In this document: one piece after another, positions 16,891-24,699 of the stretch
Position numbering within the stretch: the stretch's first letter is position 1
Layout of the letters: the number at the start of each line of letters is the position of its first letter
NCBI GenBank assembly: GCA_910586755.1
Contig: CAJUJM010000102.1
Coordinates: forward strand, 1-43,621
Length of the DNA: 43,621 nt
Direction of reading: 5' to 3'
Origin: an uncultured Lachnospiraceae bacterium
GTDB taxonomy: Bacteria; Bacillota; Clostridia; Lachnospirales; Lachnospiraceae
The notes under the pieces: model-generated
Seen by the model: only the letters and a program-made list of their open reading frames with translations
Databases searched by the model: none
What the model was told of the DNA's origin: nothing
Made by a program: the position numbers and the translations under genes

Positions 16891-17509
16891 AGCGCTCCTC
16901 CATTCCATAATAATCTGCAATCCTGCGTTTTAAGGCCTTTTCTTCCTCCGGCCGGGCTTTTACAGGACTTGCAAAAGCCGGGCGATTGTCCTCCCGGGAA
17001 GAAGAATCGCCTTCCCCTCTGGAAATGGAAATTTCTACCGGCTTTACAGGAGTAATTCCGCCTTCTTTTTCTTTCTCCCCTTCTTCCGTTACTTCTATTA
17101 TAATGGAAAGAATTTTTCCATAGGAGCCGCCCTCCGGATTTCTGTCCACCTCTACTTCTGTCTTCCGCACCTGAACCCCCATGGCCCCTGCCATAGCTGT
17201 CACATCTTCCTCCACCTGGTTCTCATATTGATCTACTAAGGCGTACAGTTGCCCTCTTTCCATATCAGAAAGCTGATGGCGGAATTCTTCTGCTTCTTCC
17301 TGAAAGGTTATATTTTCAAATAGAAATGCCAGCTTCTCATCCAGGCTAAATGCTCCTGTCACCGGCTTTATCACCAAAAGGATCAGAATCATCCCGGCAA
17401 AAAGCCGGATATATTTTTCATAGCTTTTCTTCGGCAGCAGATTTATCAGTACGGTAATAAATATCAGGTAACAGGTGATCTGCCACACCCATTCTAACAG
17501 TTTTTCCAT
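16865..17509 (-). CDS. spoIIIAF: Stage III sporulation protein AF
   Basis: A 214-residue membrane protein of the spoIIIA channel: two N-terminal transmembrane helices (about 8-25 and 33-50; NLLPKKSYEKYIRLFAGMIL) followed by a soluble domain with EEDVTAMAGAMGVQVRKTEV. The C-terminal end RIADYYGMEERYVEIQWKD is family-typical. Three bases separate it from spoIIIAE. Confidence 0.93.
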   Translation of the reverse strand: MEKLLEWVWQITCYLIFITVLINLLPKKSYEKYIRLFAGMILILLVIKPVTGAFSLDEKLAFLFENITFQEEAEEFRHQLSDMERGQLYALVDQYENQVEEDVTAMAGAMGVQVRKTEVEVDRNPEGGSYGKILSIIIEVTEEGEKEKEGGITPVKPVEISISRGEGDSSSREDNRPAFASPVKARPEEEKALKRRIADYYGMEERYVEIQWKD

Positions 17510-17512
17510 GAA

Positions 17513-18763
17513 TCACCCCGCATAATAGGTCACATTGGTAAAGGCGCAGAGAATCGCCAGGGTAACGGCAAAAAGTACCAGGGCTGTCCAAATCAGCTGG
17601 ATTAAAAGCTGGTGGGCCGTAGAAATTCCATGGATACAGGCTACCACCCGTTTGTCACAGACCGGTTCTAAAAGAGCGGCTGCTCCGTGATAAAGAAGGG
17701 CCAGGACCCCAAGCTGAATCAGGGGCAGCGCTCCAATTGCCGCCAGAATTACCACAGCTGCCGCTCCCATGGAGTTTTTGATTAAAACCCCGGCTCCCAA
17801 AACCGCCTGGGTTACGGTCCTGGCCCCGGCTCCGATTCCCGGAACTGCTTCTACCAAACGGAATATTCCTCCTTTTCCGGCGGCATCCACACAGGGCAAT
17901 ACCATCCCCTGGATAAACTGGAATCCCAAAAGCAAGCCTGCCATGGTTTTTAATCCCCACCGTATTATCTGGCTCACCAGCTCCGTAAGCTTTGACAGAC
18001 TGTCCTCCCTGGTAATTTTCCCGGCCAGAATCAAGAGAGCATATACCTTAATAAGAGGGAGTCCCACTGTCAGACAGATCCACTGGAAAATCGCCATCAT
18101 CCCCAGAGTGGTCTCATACAATGCTCCGCTGGCCATACCGGCCCCTGCAAAGGCTACTGCCAGAAAAAAGGAGGGCAGGAGGGCTCTCATAAATTCCATC
18201 AGATGCTCCAGCACCCCGGATGCAATTTGGATGCTCTGAAAAAATCCGGCCGCCAGACAGGTAAACAATAGCAGATAGGTGACAAAAAAACCTGTTTCAG
18301 ATATCTGGCTGCTGGAGAATATTCCGGAAAATCCGGAAAATAAAGCTCCTACAATCCCCAACAGCACCACCTGTCCCAGCAGCCGTCCTCCTTCTTCCAC
18401 CTGGGAGAAAAGGGCCTTCCTTACCGCCTGTCCTATTTCTTTTGCTGCCTGGCCAAACTGACCTTTGGCTATGGATGCAGCCAGGGATGTAAAAGAAAGC
18501 TCAATTCCCTCCGGTTGTTTTTTTCCTAAATATTCGTCAATGGATTCCATATTAAATTGGGAGAAATCTAAGGAAGCCGGATCCTCTTTCGGGGATTCAT
18601 AAGAAGAATCCCCGGCCCGGTTCTCTTCATAAGGCTGGCTAAAGGAAACGTTTGTCATGGAAGAATCCGGGCCGGGAACCGCCAGGGCTGTATCAGAAAG
18701 GGCCAGAGTCCACGCCACTCCCACCACAATTTTCCATACTATCCATTTCCCTCTCTTTCTCAT
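17513..18763 (-). CDS. spoIIIAE: Stage III sporulation protein AE
   Basis: A 416-residue polytopic membrane protein with an N-terminal signal peptide (WKIVVGVAWTLALSDTALAV), an exposed acidic segment, then multiple hydrophobic helices from about 120 onward. The family motif region LVEAVPGIGAGARTVTQAVLG is present. It is one of the essential transporter-like subunits of the SpoIIIA complex. The ATG overlaps the spoIIIAD stop by four bases. Confidence 0.95.
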   Translation of the reverse strand: MRKRGKWIVWKIVVGVAWTLALSDTALAVPGPDSSMTNVSFSQPYEENRAGDSSYESPKEDPASLDFSQFNMESIDEYLGKKQPEGIELSFTSLAASIAKGQFGQAAKEIGQAVRKALFSQVEEGGRLLGQVVLLGIVGALFSGFSGIFSSSQISETGFFVTYLLLFTCLAAGFFQSIQIASGVLEHLMEFMRALLPSFFLAVAFAGAGMASGALYETTLGMMAIFQWICLTVGLPLIKVYALLILAGKITREDSLSKLTELVSQIIRWGLKTMAGLLLGFQFIQGMVLPCVDAAGKGGIFRLVEAVPGIGAGARTVTQAVLGAGVLIKNSMGAAAVVILAAIGALPLIQLGVLALLYHGAAALLEPVCDKRVVACIHGISTAHQLLIQLIWTALVLFAVTLAILCAFTNVTYYAG

Positions 18764-19146
18764 ACTAAAAATCCTTCCATTGTCTCCAGCAGGGCCAGCA
18801 CCACCGGCATACTTACCGCCAGAATTGACAGCTTTCCGAAAATCTCAATCTGTGTTCCGATGGATGCATATCCCGCATCCCGGCAGATTCCGGAGGAAAA
18901 TTCAGCTACATAGGCAATTCCGATCATTTTCATCAAAACCGTTAAATAGACCTGGTTAATTTTTATGTATTCCTGGATTTTCCGGGCTGCCTCCAATATG
19001 GTTTCCAGCTTTCCGATTCCATAAGAAAAGATAAAAAGGCCTGCAGCCGCAGCCAGATACACCCCGTATTCTCCCTTGAGAGTTTTAAATTGGATTGCCA
19101 GAAGTACCGCCACAATCCCCAACGCCGCCATAGTGATTACGCTCAT
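18760..19146 (-). CDS. spoIIIAD: Stage III sporulation protein AD
   Basis: A 128-residue hydrophobic protein with about four membrane helices; AEFSSGICRDAGYASIGTQI and EIFGKLSILAVSMPVVLALL are diagnostic. It is coupled to spoIIIAE by ATGA overlap and follows spoIIIAC by 21 bases. Confidence 0.95.
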   Translation of the reverse strand: MSVITMAALGIVAVLLAIQFKTLKGEYGVYLAAAAGLFIFSYGIGKLETILEAARKIQEYIKINQVYLTVLMKMIGIAYVAEFSSGICRDAGYASIGTQIEIFGKLSILAVSMPVVLALLETMEGFLV

Positions 19147-19167
19147 GAACCCTCTCCTTTCCCCAAA

Positions 19168-19362
19168 CTAAAGAGCAAACAAATTTTTTATGGTCTCGAA
19201 TAATTCATAAATATAGGGAACCATCCAGAACAACACCAGCACCAGGCCTGCCAGGCTGGTCAAAAAGGCCTGCTCCTCCCGGCCGCTGTGTTTTAAAACC
19301 TGGCAGATAACCGAGACCAGGATTCCCACAGCGGCGATTTTAAATATCAGATTAACTCCCAT
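19168..19362 (-). CDS. spoIIIAC: Stage III sporulation protein AC
   Basis: The right start is ATG 19362 (MGVNLIFKIAAVGILV), seven bases after AAGGAGG, giving 64 residues as expected for SpoIIIAC. It has two transmembrane helices. A longer in-frame extension to 19449 lies inside spoIIIAB and has no ribosome-binding site. Confidence 0.94.
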   Translation of the reverse strand: MGVNLIFKIAAVGILVSVICQVLKHSGREEQAFLTSLAGLVLVLFWMVPYIYELFETIKNLFAL

Positions 19363-19385
19363 AAATCCTCCTTTATTTCCGCAGG

Positions 19386-19898
19386 CTAAAGCAGCGCAAT
19401 AGTAAGGAACAAGCCGCCCATTACCCCCAGACTCATATACAGACGGCATCTCTCCCGGCTATGGTCTTTTAAAAACCGGATAGTCTCGTCCAACTGCTCC
19501 AGATAAAGCAAAATCGTCCTCTCCTGCATGCTGATATCCAAATACCCCAGGCTGTTTCCCAGGGCTTCCAGCTTCTCCCAGTCTTCTTTTGCCAGCGGAA
19601 GATTTTTAAGTTTCCCGGCCTCCTCCTGCCAGATCTGAGGAAAAGGCGTTCCGTCCCGCAGTTCCAGCCGTCTGGCTGCCTCCAAAAACAAATCTCCAAA
19701 AGCCCCTCCTCCCTTTCGCCCAGCCTGGGAAAGGCCCTCTGCCAGGGTTGCATGACTGTACAAAATCTCTCCTTTTAAAAAGTACACAAGCTGTCTTAAG
19801 GCTTCCAGAAGAGCCAGACGCTGTTTCCACAAGCCGGCCAGGCGCCATCCCAGCCCGGAAGCTCCTAAAATCAGGCACACTGCTCCCGCTATCTTCAT
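19386..19898 (-). CDS. spoIIIAB: Stage III sporulation protein AB
   Basis: A 170-residue protein with an N-terminal membrane segment, a helical cytosolic domain resembling GspF-type proteins (LRQLVYFLKGEILYSHATL; ALGNSLGYLDISMQERTILL) and a C-terminal membrane helix (MSLGVMGGLFLTIALL). It likely anchors the SpoIIIAA ATPase. The ATG overlaps the spoIIIAA stop as ATGA. Confidence 0.94.
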   Translation of the reverse strand: MKIAGAVCLILGASGLGWRLAGLWKQRLALLEALRQLVYFLKGEILYSHATLAEGLSQAGRKGGGAFGDLFLEAARRLELRDGTPFPQIWQEEAGKLKNLPLAKEDWEKLEALGNSLGYLDISMQERTILLYLEQLDETIRFLKDHSRERCRLYMSLGVMGGLFLTIALL

Positions 19899-20911
19899 AA
19901 GCCCATCCGTCCTGCCGGCGGTTTTTCCGCACTTTTAGAGCCCCAATTTCCATATAAAGCGCCCTGATCCCTGTCATAAACGTTAAGGACTGTACCGGGA
20001 TAGGGGCGGTTCCCCAGCACCACATATCTGGAGAACGTTTTTTCCTCCACCAGCCTTTTTAATATGGGTTTTTCCTTTAAATCCTCTATAGAATCTCCGT
20101 GAACTGTAGCCAAAAGCCGGCAGCCGCAGCTTCTGGCATATTCAATTGCCCGAAAATCCTCCTCACTGCCAATCTCGTCTACCGCCACCACCTGAGGAGC
20201 CATGGTTTTGATCAGCATCATCATGCCGTCTGCCTTTGGACAGCAGTCCAGTACATCTGTCCGCATGCCCAAATCATTTTGAGGGATCCCCTGGCAGCAG
20301 GCCCCCAGCTCTGATCTCTCGTCAACTACCCCTACTGTCATTCCGGCAAAAGAGGATCCCCCGTCTGAAACCAGGCGGATTAAATCCCGCAGAATCGTTG
20401 TTTTCCCGCACCGGGGCGGAGAAATTAATAATGTAGATTGGATTTTTCCGCTGCTCTGCAAAACAGGCAGCAGATTAGAAGCACAGCCCTTTTTCTCATG
20501 GGCAATTCGCACGTTTAAAAAAGATATGTACTTTAGAGTTTTTATCTGTCCATAGCCGGATCCGGGCCGGTTTTCCAACACTGCCTGGCCTGCCAGTCCA
20601 ACCCTGTGGCCTCCCTGCAAGGTTAAAAATCCCCTGCGTACTTCTTCCTCAAAAGCATACAGGGAGTAGCTTCCCATATATTCCACAGTCTCCCGGATTT
20701 GAGACGCTGTTACGGAAAAGGCCCGGGTTCTGGCAGTTACCGGCTGGCCGGAAAGAGAGAGGAAAAATTCCTCATTGCCTTTTACCAAAAGTACAGGCCT
20801 TCCGGCCCGCAGCCTTATTTCCTGAATATCTTCAAAATCACCTGGAACCTGTCCTAAGATTTCCCTCAGCTTTCCCGGGAACAGGCGTAGGATCTCTTCC
20901 TTCTTATCCAT
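19895..20911 (-). CDS. spoIIIAA: Stage III sporulation protein AA, secretion-type ATPase
   Basis: A 338-residue ATPase related to type II/IV secretion motors and the first gene of the eight-gene operon. Walker A is SPPRCGKTT (164-172), followed by a GVVDERSELG motif; Walker B is VAVDEIGSEED near 240. ATG 20911 follows GTGAGG with five bases spacing; a TTG immediately upstream is less likely. It powers or assembles the mother-cell channel needed for late forespore gene expression. Confidence 0.95.
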   Translation of the reverse strand: MDKKEEILRLFPGKLREILGQVPGDFEDIQEIRLRAGRPVLLVKGNEEFFLSLSGQPVTARTRAFSVTASQIRETVEYMGSYSLYAFEEEVRRGFLTLQGGHRVGLAGQAVLENRPGSGYGQIKTLKYISFLNVRIAHEKKGCASNLLPVLQSSGKIQSTLLISPPRCGKTTILRDLIRLVSDGGSSFAGMTVGVVDERSELGACCQGIPQNDLGMRTDVLDCCPKADGMMMLIKTMAPQVVAVDEIGSEEDFRAIEYARSCGCRLLATVHGDSIEDLKEKPILKRLVEEKTFSRYVVLGNRPYPGTVLNVYDRDQGALYGNWGSKSAEKPPAGRMGL

Positions 20912-20946
20912 CAATGCCTCACTCCTTTACCCACCTGAACTGTTAC

Positions 20947-20974
20947 AATATATGAGGCCTTGTCTGATTTATGA
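20947..20974 (-). promoter_or_regulatory. Possible sigma-E promoter of the spoIIIA operon
   Basis: On the minus strand TCATAAA (20968-20974) is followed after 13 bases by CATATATT (20947-20954), similar to sigma-E -35 (TCATATT-like) and -10 (CATACAAT-like) elements. In B. subtilis the operon is sigma-E-driven. The match is imperfect. Confidence 0.4.
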
Positions 20975-21014
20975 CATGATTGATTGTAACCGATAACAGA
21001 CCGTTATCCTATCC

Positions 21015-21044
21015 TTGACAAATTGCCCGGCAGACAACTATACT
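21015..21044 (+). promoter_or_regulatory. Sigma-A promoter of the SDR gene
   Basis: TTGACA (21015-21020) and TATACT (21039-21044) are separated by 18 bases. A small palindrome, GGTAC/GTACC, lies at 21058-21071 near the start of the predicted leader, about 90 bases before the ATG. Confidence 0.7.
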
Positions 21045-21138
21045 GGTTTATGAAAATGGTACGGACGTACCTTACTCTCAGTTGGCAAAGGTCCTCACGT
21101 CTTTTGTTCACTGAAGATAAATTAAGGAGGATTATACT

Positions 21139-21918
21139 ATGGGAATTTTTGATGGTAAAGTAGCCATTATTACCGGCGGCGGCAAGGCTAAGTCCATCGG
21201 TTACGGCATTGCGGTGGCCTACGCAAAAGAGGGCGCCAATCTGGTGCTTACCGGCCGAAATGAACAGAAGCTGCTGGACGCAAAAGAAGAGTTGGAGCGT
21301 CTCTACGGCATAAAAGTTCTGCCTATGCAGGCGGACGTCACCCCCGACGATGACAGCGAAGATCGGGTGCAGCATGTGGTAGATGAAACTATCCGAACCT
21401 TTGGCCGCATCGATGTTCTTATCAACAATGCTCAGGCTTCTGCCTCCGGCATTCCGCTGAGTATGCAGCTGAAAGACCACTTTGACCTGGGGATTTATTC
21501 CGGGCTGTATGCCACCTTCTATTATATGCGTGCCTGCTATCCCCACCTGAAAGAAACACAAGGCTCGGTCATCAACTTTGCCTCCGGCGCGGGGCTCTTT
21601 GGCAATGCCGGCCAGTGTTCTTATGCCGCCGCCAAAGAAGGGATCCGCGGACTGTCCCGTGTGGCCGCCACCGAGTGGGGCAAGGACAATATCAATGTAA
21701 ATGTTGTGTGCCCCCTGGCCATGACCTCCCAGTTGGAAAACTTCAAGCAAAGCTACCCGGAGGCCTATGAGAAGAATCTAAAGGCCGTGCCCATGGGCCG
21801 TTTCGGTGATCCGGAGCAGGATATCGGCCGGGTTTGCGTCCACCTGGGTTCTCCGGATTTCAAGTATATGTCCGGCGAGACCATTACCCTGGAAGGGGCT
21901 ATGGGACAGAGACCATAA
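21139..21918 (+). CDS. Short-chain dehydrogenase, probable bile-acid 12-alpha-hydroxysteroid dehydrogenase
   Basis: A 259-residue SDR. The cofactor loop is TGGGKAKSIGYG (12-23), R40 after the second strand suggests NADP(H), and the catalytic residues are N96/N97 in NNAQ, S149, Y162 and K166 (YAAAK). From memory the sequence is very close to the NADP-dependent 12-alpha-HSDH of Clostridium sp. ATCC 29733 and related gut clostridia over its whole length (MGIFDGKVAIITGGGKAKSI; PLSMQ.KDHFDLGIYSGLYA). Such enzymes reversibly oxidise the 12-hydroxyl of cholate and deoxycholate. ATG follows AAGGAGG. It stands alone, divergent from spoIIIA, with its own promoter. Its third codon positions look more GC-rich than its neighbours', possibly from transfer or high expression. 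The steroid assignment rests on recalled similarity. Confidence 0.82.
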   Translation: MGIFDGKVAIITGGGKAKSIGYGIAVAYAKEGANLVLTGRNEQKLLDAKEELERLYGIKVLPMQADVTPDDDSEDRVQHVVDETIRTFGRIDVLINNAQASASGIPLSMQLKDHFDLGIYSGLYATFYYMRACYPHLKETQGSVINFASGAGLFGNAGQCSYAAAKEGIRGLSRVAATEWGKDNINVNVVCPLAMTSQLENFKQSYPEAYEKNLKAVPMGRFGDPEQDIGRVCVHLGSPDFKYMSGETITLEGAMGQRP

Positions 21919-21972
21919 GAGGTTTACCTCTTAAAAACGAGGGAAGGTACTGGTGATATATGCTCTAAATGA

Positions 21973-22007
21973 CTTCTTAATCACGAGATTTTCTCGTGGT
22001 TAGTGAA
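21973..22007 (+). other. Hairpin between SDR gene and Rpn remnant
   Basis: CACGAGA (21982-21988) pairs with TCTCGTG (21992-21998); outer CTTC/GAAG arms (21973-21976, 22004-22007) extend it. No U-tract follows on the plus strand. A smaller hairpin AAGAGG/CCTCTT lies at the SDR stop (21917-21932). Together they may weaken read-through. Confidence 0.45.
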
Positions 22008-22009
22008 GA

Positions 22010-22369
22010 ATGATTGAGAGAATCAACCTTGCAACGGGTAAATTTTTTGAAGATGGGGAGCATATTCTTTATGTGAATGGTGAATATCGTGGGGATTCCA
22101 CTATAGGAAAACTCATGCACGATTTTAATTGCACCAGGGCAGATGATATGAATTTTGAATTGATGGCAAACAGAACACGGTATCTAAAAGAGAACCCGAA
22201 AAGAGTGAGCGAGATGTGTAAAATTATGGAGGATATGAGAATTGAATCTTTAAAAGAAGTTGCGCTTCGTATGCTGGCAGCTGGAAAATATGCTCTGGAA
22301 GAAATTGCGAGTATTTCTGGACTTTCTCTTGATGAAGTAAAGAAATTGAAAGCCGAAAGAACAGTGTAA
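22010..22369 (+). pseudogene. C-terminal remnant of an Rpn / PD-(D/E)XK nuclease family transposase protein
   Basis: The 119-residue frame matches the C-terminal end of Rpn-family proteins common in Lachnospiraceae: GEHILYVNGEYRGDSTIGKL, MHDFNCTRADDMNFELMANR, VSEMCKIMEDMR, then a small helix-turn-helix-like tail (ALEEIASISGLSLDEVKKLK). The roughly 200-residue catalytic part is missing, and the ATG at 22010 falls just inside the homologous segment with no strong ribosome-binding site. It is followed by a dispersed repeat and a terminator. I judge it a decayed gene. Confidence 0.7.
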
Positions 22370-22380
22370 ACAGAACTGCA

Positions 22381-22412
22381 AGGGGCTGTCGGGAAATAAC
22401 GGTTTATGCCCC
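22381..22412 (+). repeat. Dispersed ~32-bp repeat, copy 2
   Basis: It starts AGGGGCTGTCGGGAAATAAC and closes with GCCCC, so its ends can pair. It matches 2307-2338 in inverted orientation. It directly follows the Rpn remnant. Confidence 0.6.
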
Positions 22413-22423
22413 TGATATGTAAA

Positions 22424-22493
22424 AAAGAGACAGTCCTTTAGAAATTCAGGATTTTTCAGGACCCTGGATTTTTACCGGAGAGACTGTCTCTTT
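22424..22493. terminator. Long-stem terminator-like inverted repeat
   Basis: AAAGAGACAGTC (22424-22435) pairs exactly with GACTGTCTCTTT (22482-22493), followed by CTTTT. The loop of 46 bases is long for a terminator but can fold further. It separates the Rpn remnant from the convergent GNAT gene and may serve both. Confidence 0.55.
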
Positions 22494-22581
22494 CTTTTGG
22501 CCGTATCTATTTTAGGGCATAGTACCCCCCTTGGTTGGATTTTGAAGAGTGCTCTTTATTCGTTACAGAGAACCCAAGTAT

Positions 22582-23118
22582 TCAGCAAAGATATTCCATC
22601 TGGCAGTCAAAAGGTTCCCTCTCTGCATGCTCTCTATTTATTTCCTCTGCGTCCACGCAGCCCAGGCAGCGGTAAAAGCTCTGAGTCTCTGCAGCGGAGT
22701 GGGCGGAGATATAAAGCTTTTTCGCTCCCTTCCCCTTTGCCCAGGCAGCCACCTTTAAAAACAATGCCTTTCCTATCCCTTTCCTTCGCATATCCTGGGA
22801 TACATGAAGGCTGGTTAAATCCAGATACTTCTTTTCTTTTCCCAAAGGTTCTGCTTCCACGGAAGTAAAGCCTTTCAGCTCTCCCTGTGAAAATGCTCCC
22901 AGGACCAATCCGCCCTTTTCTATGGTTTTCTTCAAACATTCTACTAAAAATTGATAATCCTCCGGACTCCAGTCGTCGATAAACGGGGCATCCTTTATCA
23001 CCCACTTTCCGTCTTCTTTTCTCCAGCATTTAGTTACGATCTGCCGTCGGATAAAGCAGCCAAAAAGCTGGACGGTAACTTCATTTTTCGTCAAAGATCT
23101 GTATTCAACAGAATCCAT
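22582..23118 (-). CDS. GNAT family N-acetyltransferase
   Basis: From ATG 23118 (MDSVEYRSLTKNE), behind AAGGAT, the product is 178 residues; codons further upstream (to 23157) are in frame but have poorer initiation signals. The acetyl-CoA-binding motif A is visible as LTSLHVSQDMRRKGIGKALF, followed by the motif B region FYRCLGC. The substrate is unknown. It stands at the end of a minus-strand run after brnA. Confidence 0.85.
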   Translation of the reverse strand: MDSVEYRSLTKNEVTVQLFGCFIRRQIVTKCWRKEDGKWVIKDAPFIDDWSPEDYQFLVECLKKTIEKGGLVLGAFSQGELKGFTSVEAEPLGKEKKYLDLTSLHVSQDMRRKGIGKALFLKVAAWAKGKGAKKLYISAHSAAETQSFYRCLGCVDAEEINREHAEREPFDCQMEYLC

Positions 23119-23170
23119 TGGTGGTTCATCCTTTCCCATCTGCTGTGTATGATTCAATAATTTCTATGCT

Positions 23171-23350
23171 CTAAGCCTTTTTCTTACGGTTTCGTTGCAC
23201 AACTGCACTTTTAAATGCTTTCATCATGGCTGGTGACAGTTCCTCACAATCCTCATCAAAATTAATGTGGCTTTTTTTTGCCTCTTCAACTTCTTTAAGC
23301 TGTTCCTCCGTAGGTTTTTGTCCACTTTCAATAACTAATGTTCTGGTCAT
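23171..23350 (-). CDS. brnA: Putative antitoxin partner of BrnT (short BrnA-like)
   Basis: A 59-residue acidic then basic protein from ATG 23350 (MTRTLVIESGQKPTEEQLKE), behind GGGAG. It overlaps the end of the BrnT-like gene by 23 bases, the expected toxin-then-antitoxin order. The DEDCEELSPAMMKAF stretch resembles the N-terminal region of BrnA, but the protein ends at QRNRKKKA before a ribbon-helix-helix domain, which classical BrnA (about 90 residues) uses for DNA binding. It may be a short variant antitoxin or a truncated one. Confidence 0.65.
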   Translation of the reverse strand: MTRTLVIESGQKPTEEQLKEVEEAKKSHINFDEDCEELSPAMMKAFKSAVVQRNRKKKA

Positions 23351-23606
23351 AATAAAGCTCCCTTTCTGCATTTGTTGCAAGTCTGGCTGAAATTAATCTG
23401 ATCGTTTCTTTTCTTTCTGTAAATACTACAAACAATACGTCTCCGACTTTCCCTATCGCAATATATCTATCTTCATCAACGCTATGCTCAAAATCAAACA
23501 TTTCAATATAATAGGGATCAGCAAACACATATGCTGCCGTTTCAAAAGAAATTTTATGCTTTTCTTTGTTTACAATATTCTTATTTTCATCCCATTCAAA
23601 TTTCAT
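23328..23606 (-). CDS. brnT: BrnT family ribonuclease toxin
   Basis: A 92-residue protein closely fitting BrnT (RelE-like fold): MKFEWDENKNIVNKEKHKIS, FETAAYVFADPYYIEMFDFE, ERKETIRLISARLATNAERE. BrnT cleaves RNA and is neutralised by BrnA. ATG 23606 follows AGGGAAGC. Key arginine-rich ISAR motifs are retained, so the toxin looks intact. Confidence 0.87.
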   Translation of the reverse strand: MKFEWDENKNIVNKEKHKISFETAAYVFADPYYIEMFDFEHSVDEDRYIAIGKVGDVLFVVFTERKETIRLISARLATNAERELYYDQNISY

Positions 23607-23637
23607 GCTTCCCTATTCCTCTTAAACCGTTTCCCAT

Positions 23638-24684
23638 TCATCGCTTCTCATACACAATCTTCACATCATTTCCACAAACCGAAACCCGCCCGCAGCAACC
23701 GCAGATAACCGGCATCATAGGCGCTAAGTGGCCGATATCCATGTCCATAATAACCGGCGCGTGATACTCTTCCAAAAGCTCCGTTACCGCCCGGTACTGG
23801 TCAAGCCCCATCATCTCCTGTCCATGGCAGTAAGGCCGTCCAATAAGAAATCCCTTTACATACCGGAACCATCCTGCGTGCTTCATCTGCCAGACAGCCC
23901 GGCGGATGGCAAATACATTTAAGTCGCAGGACTCTAAAAACCAGATAAATCCGTCCTCTTTATACTTTTCCGTAAAGTCCGCCGTCTTATCGTAGACCGT
24001 TCCCAAAAGGTTTACCAGGCAGTCCATACATCCCCCGATAAGCCTGCCGGAAAACTCAAACTTTGCCTGATGGTCTTTTTGTTCTTCTGCCCCTAAAAAA
24101 CATCTCAGCTTCCTCTGTTCTGTAACGTTATAGGGCGCCAGAGGATGATCCGCATCCTTTAAGGATTCCTTCTCCCATTTCTCATATCCGGTTACCTGAT
24201 GGATCTCCCCTTTCAGCAGCCGGTAAGCATCCTCAAGAGCAGGATGCCAGGGTTCCATGCCAAAAGCGGCGGCACAAGGCCCGTAGACAGCGGCCGTGTC
24301 CAGCAAGGTGGCAGACAGATAGGTGAAATTGGTATTATCCGAATAGCCCATATACCACTTTGGCCGGGCATTGCGGATTTTCTCAAAATCCACATAATCC
24401 AAAATCTCACACATCAGCTCCCCGCCGCCGCAGGAGAGAAGTATCTGACTGTCCGGACTTACATAACTGTCCGTCAGCTCCTTTCCGCATCTCTCTGGCG
24501 TACTGCTGATCCCGATTCCCGTAGCTTCATAGCAGTTGGGGCCTAAAACCAGGCCATGGCCTTTTTCCTTAAAAATCCTCTGTCCATTCTCAAAGGCTGT
24601 CCGGTATGGCTCAGTGGCGCATCCGAAGGAAGGGGCCACAAATCCAATGGCCCCATTGTCTGTTAAATACTCTGGATACCGCAT
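23638..24684 (-). CDS. S66 family LD-carboxypeptidase / MccF-like peptidase
   Basis: A 348-residue member of peptidase family S66. The nucleophile serine is S115 in GYSDNTNF; the catalytic glutamate and histidine regions are FLESCDL and DIGHLAPMMPV. S66 enzymes remove the terminal D-amino acid of L,D-linked muropeptides (LdcA) or cleave microcin C7 (MccF). Length and central insert fit the MccF-like subgroup, which in Firmicutes is often of unproved function. It lies in a minus-strand run upstream of brnT, 31 bases away. Confidence 0.88.
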   Translation of the reverse strand: MRYPEYLTDNGAIGFVAPSFGCATEPYRTAFENGQRIFKEKGHGLVLGPNCYEATGIGISSTPERCGKELTDSYVSPDSQILLSCGGGELMCEILDYVDFEKIRNARPKWYMGYSDNTNFTYLSATLLDTAAVYGPCAAAFGMEPWHPALEDAYRLLKGEIHQVTGYEKWEKESLKDADHPLAPYNVTEQRKLRCFLGAEEQKDHQAKFEFSGRLIGGCMDCLVNLLGTVYDKTADFTEKYKEDGFIWFLESCDLNVFAIRRAVWQMKHAGWFRYVKGFLIGRPYCHGQEMMGLDQYRAVTELLEEYHAPVIMDMDIGHLAPMMPVICGCCGRVSVCGNDVKIVYEKR

Positions 24685-24699
24685 ATCTTATCTCCTTTT

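Noticed and set aside
21004..21750. Long open frame (about 248 codons) antisense to the SDR gene
   Set aside because: It is the mirror of a GC-rich coding sequence, has no family resemblance and ends inside the SDR promoter region; the plus-strand SDR is certain.
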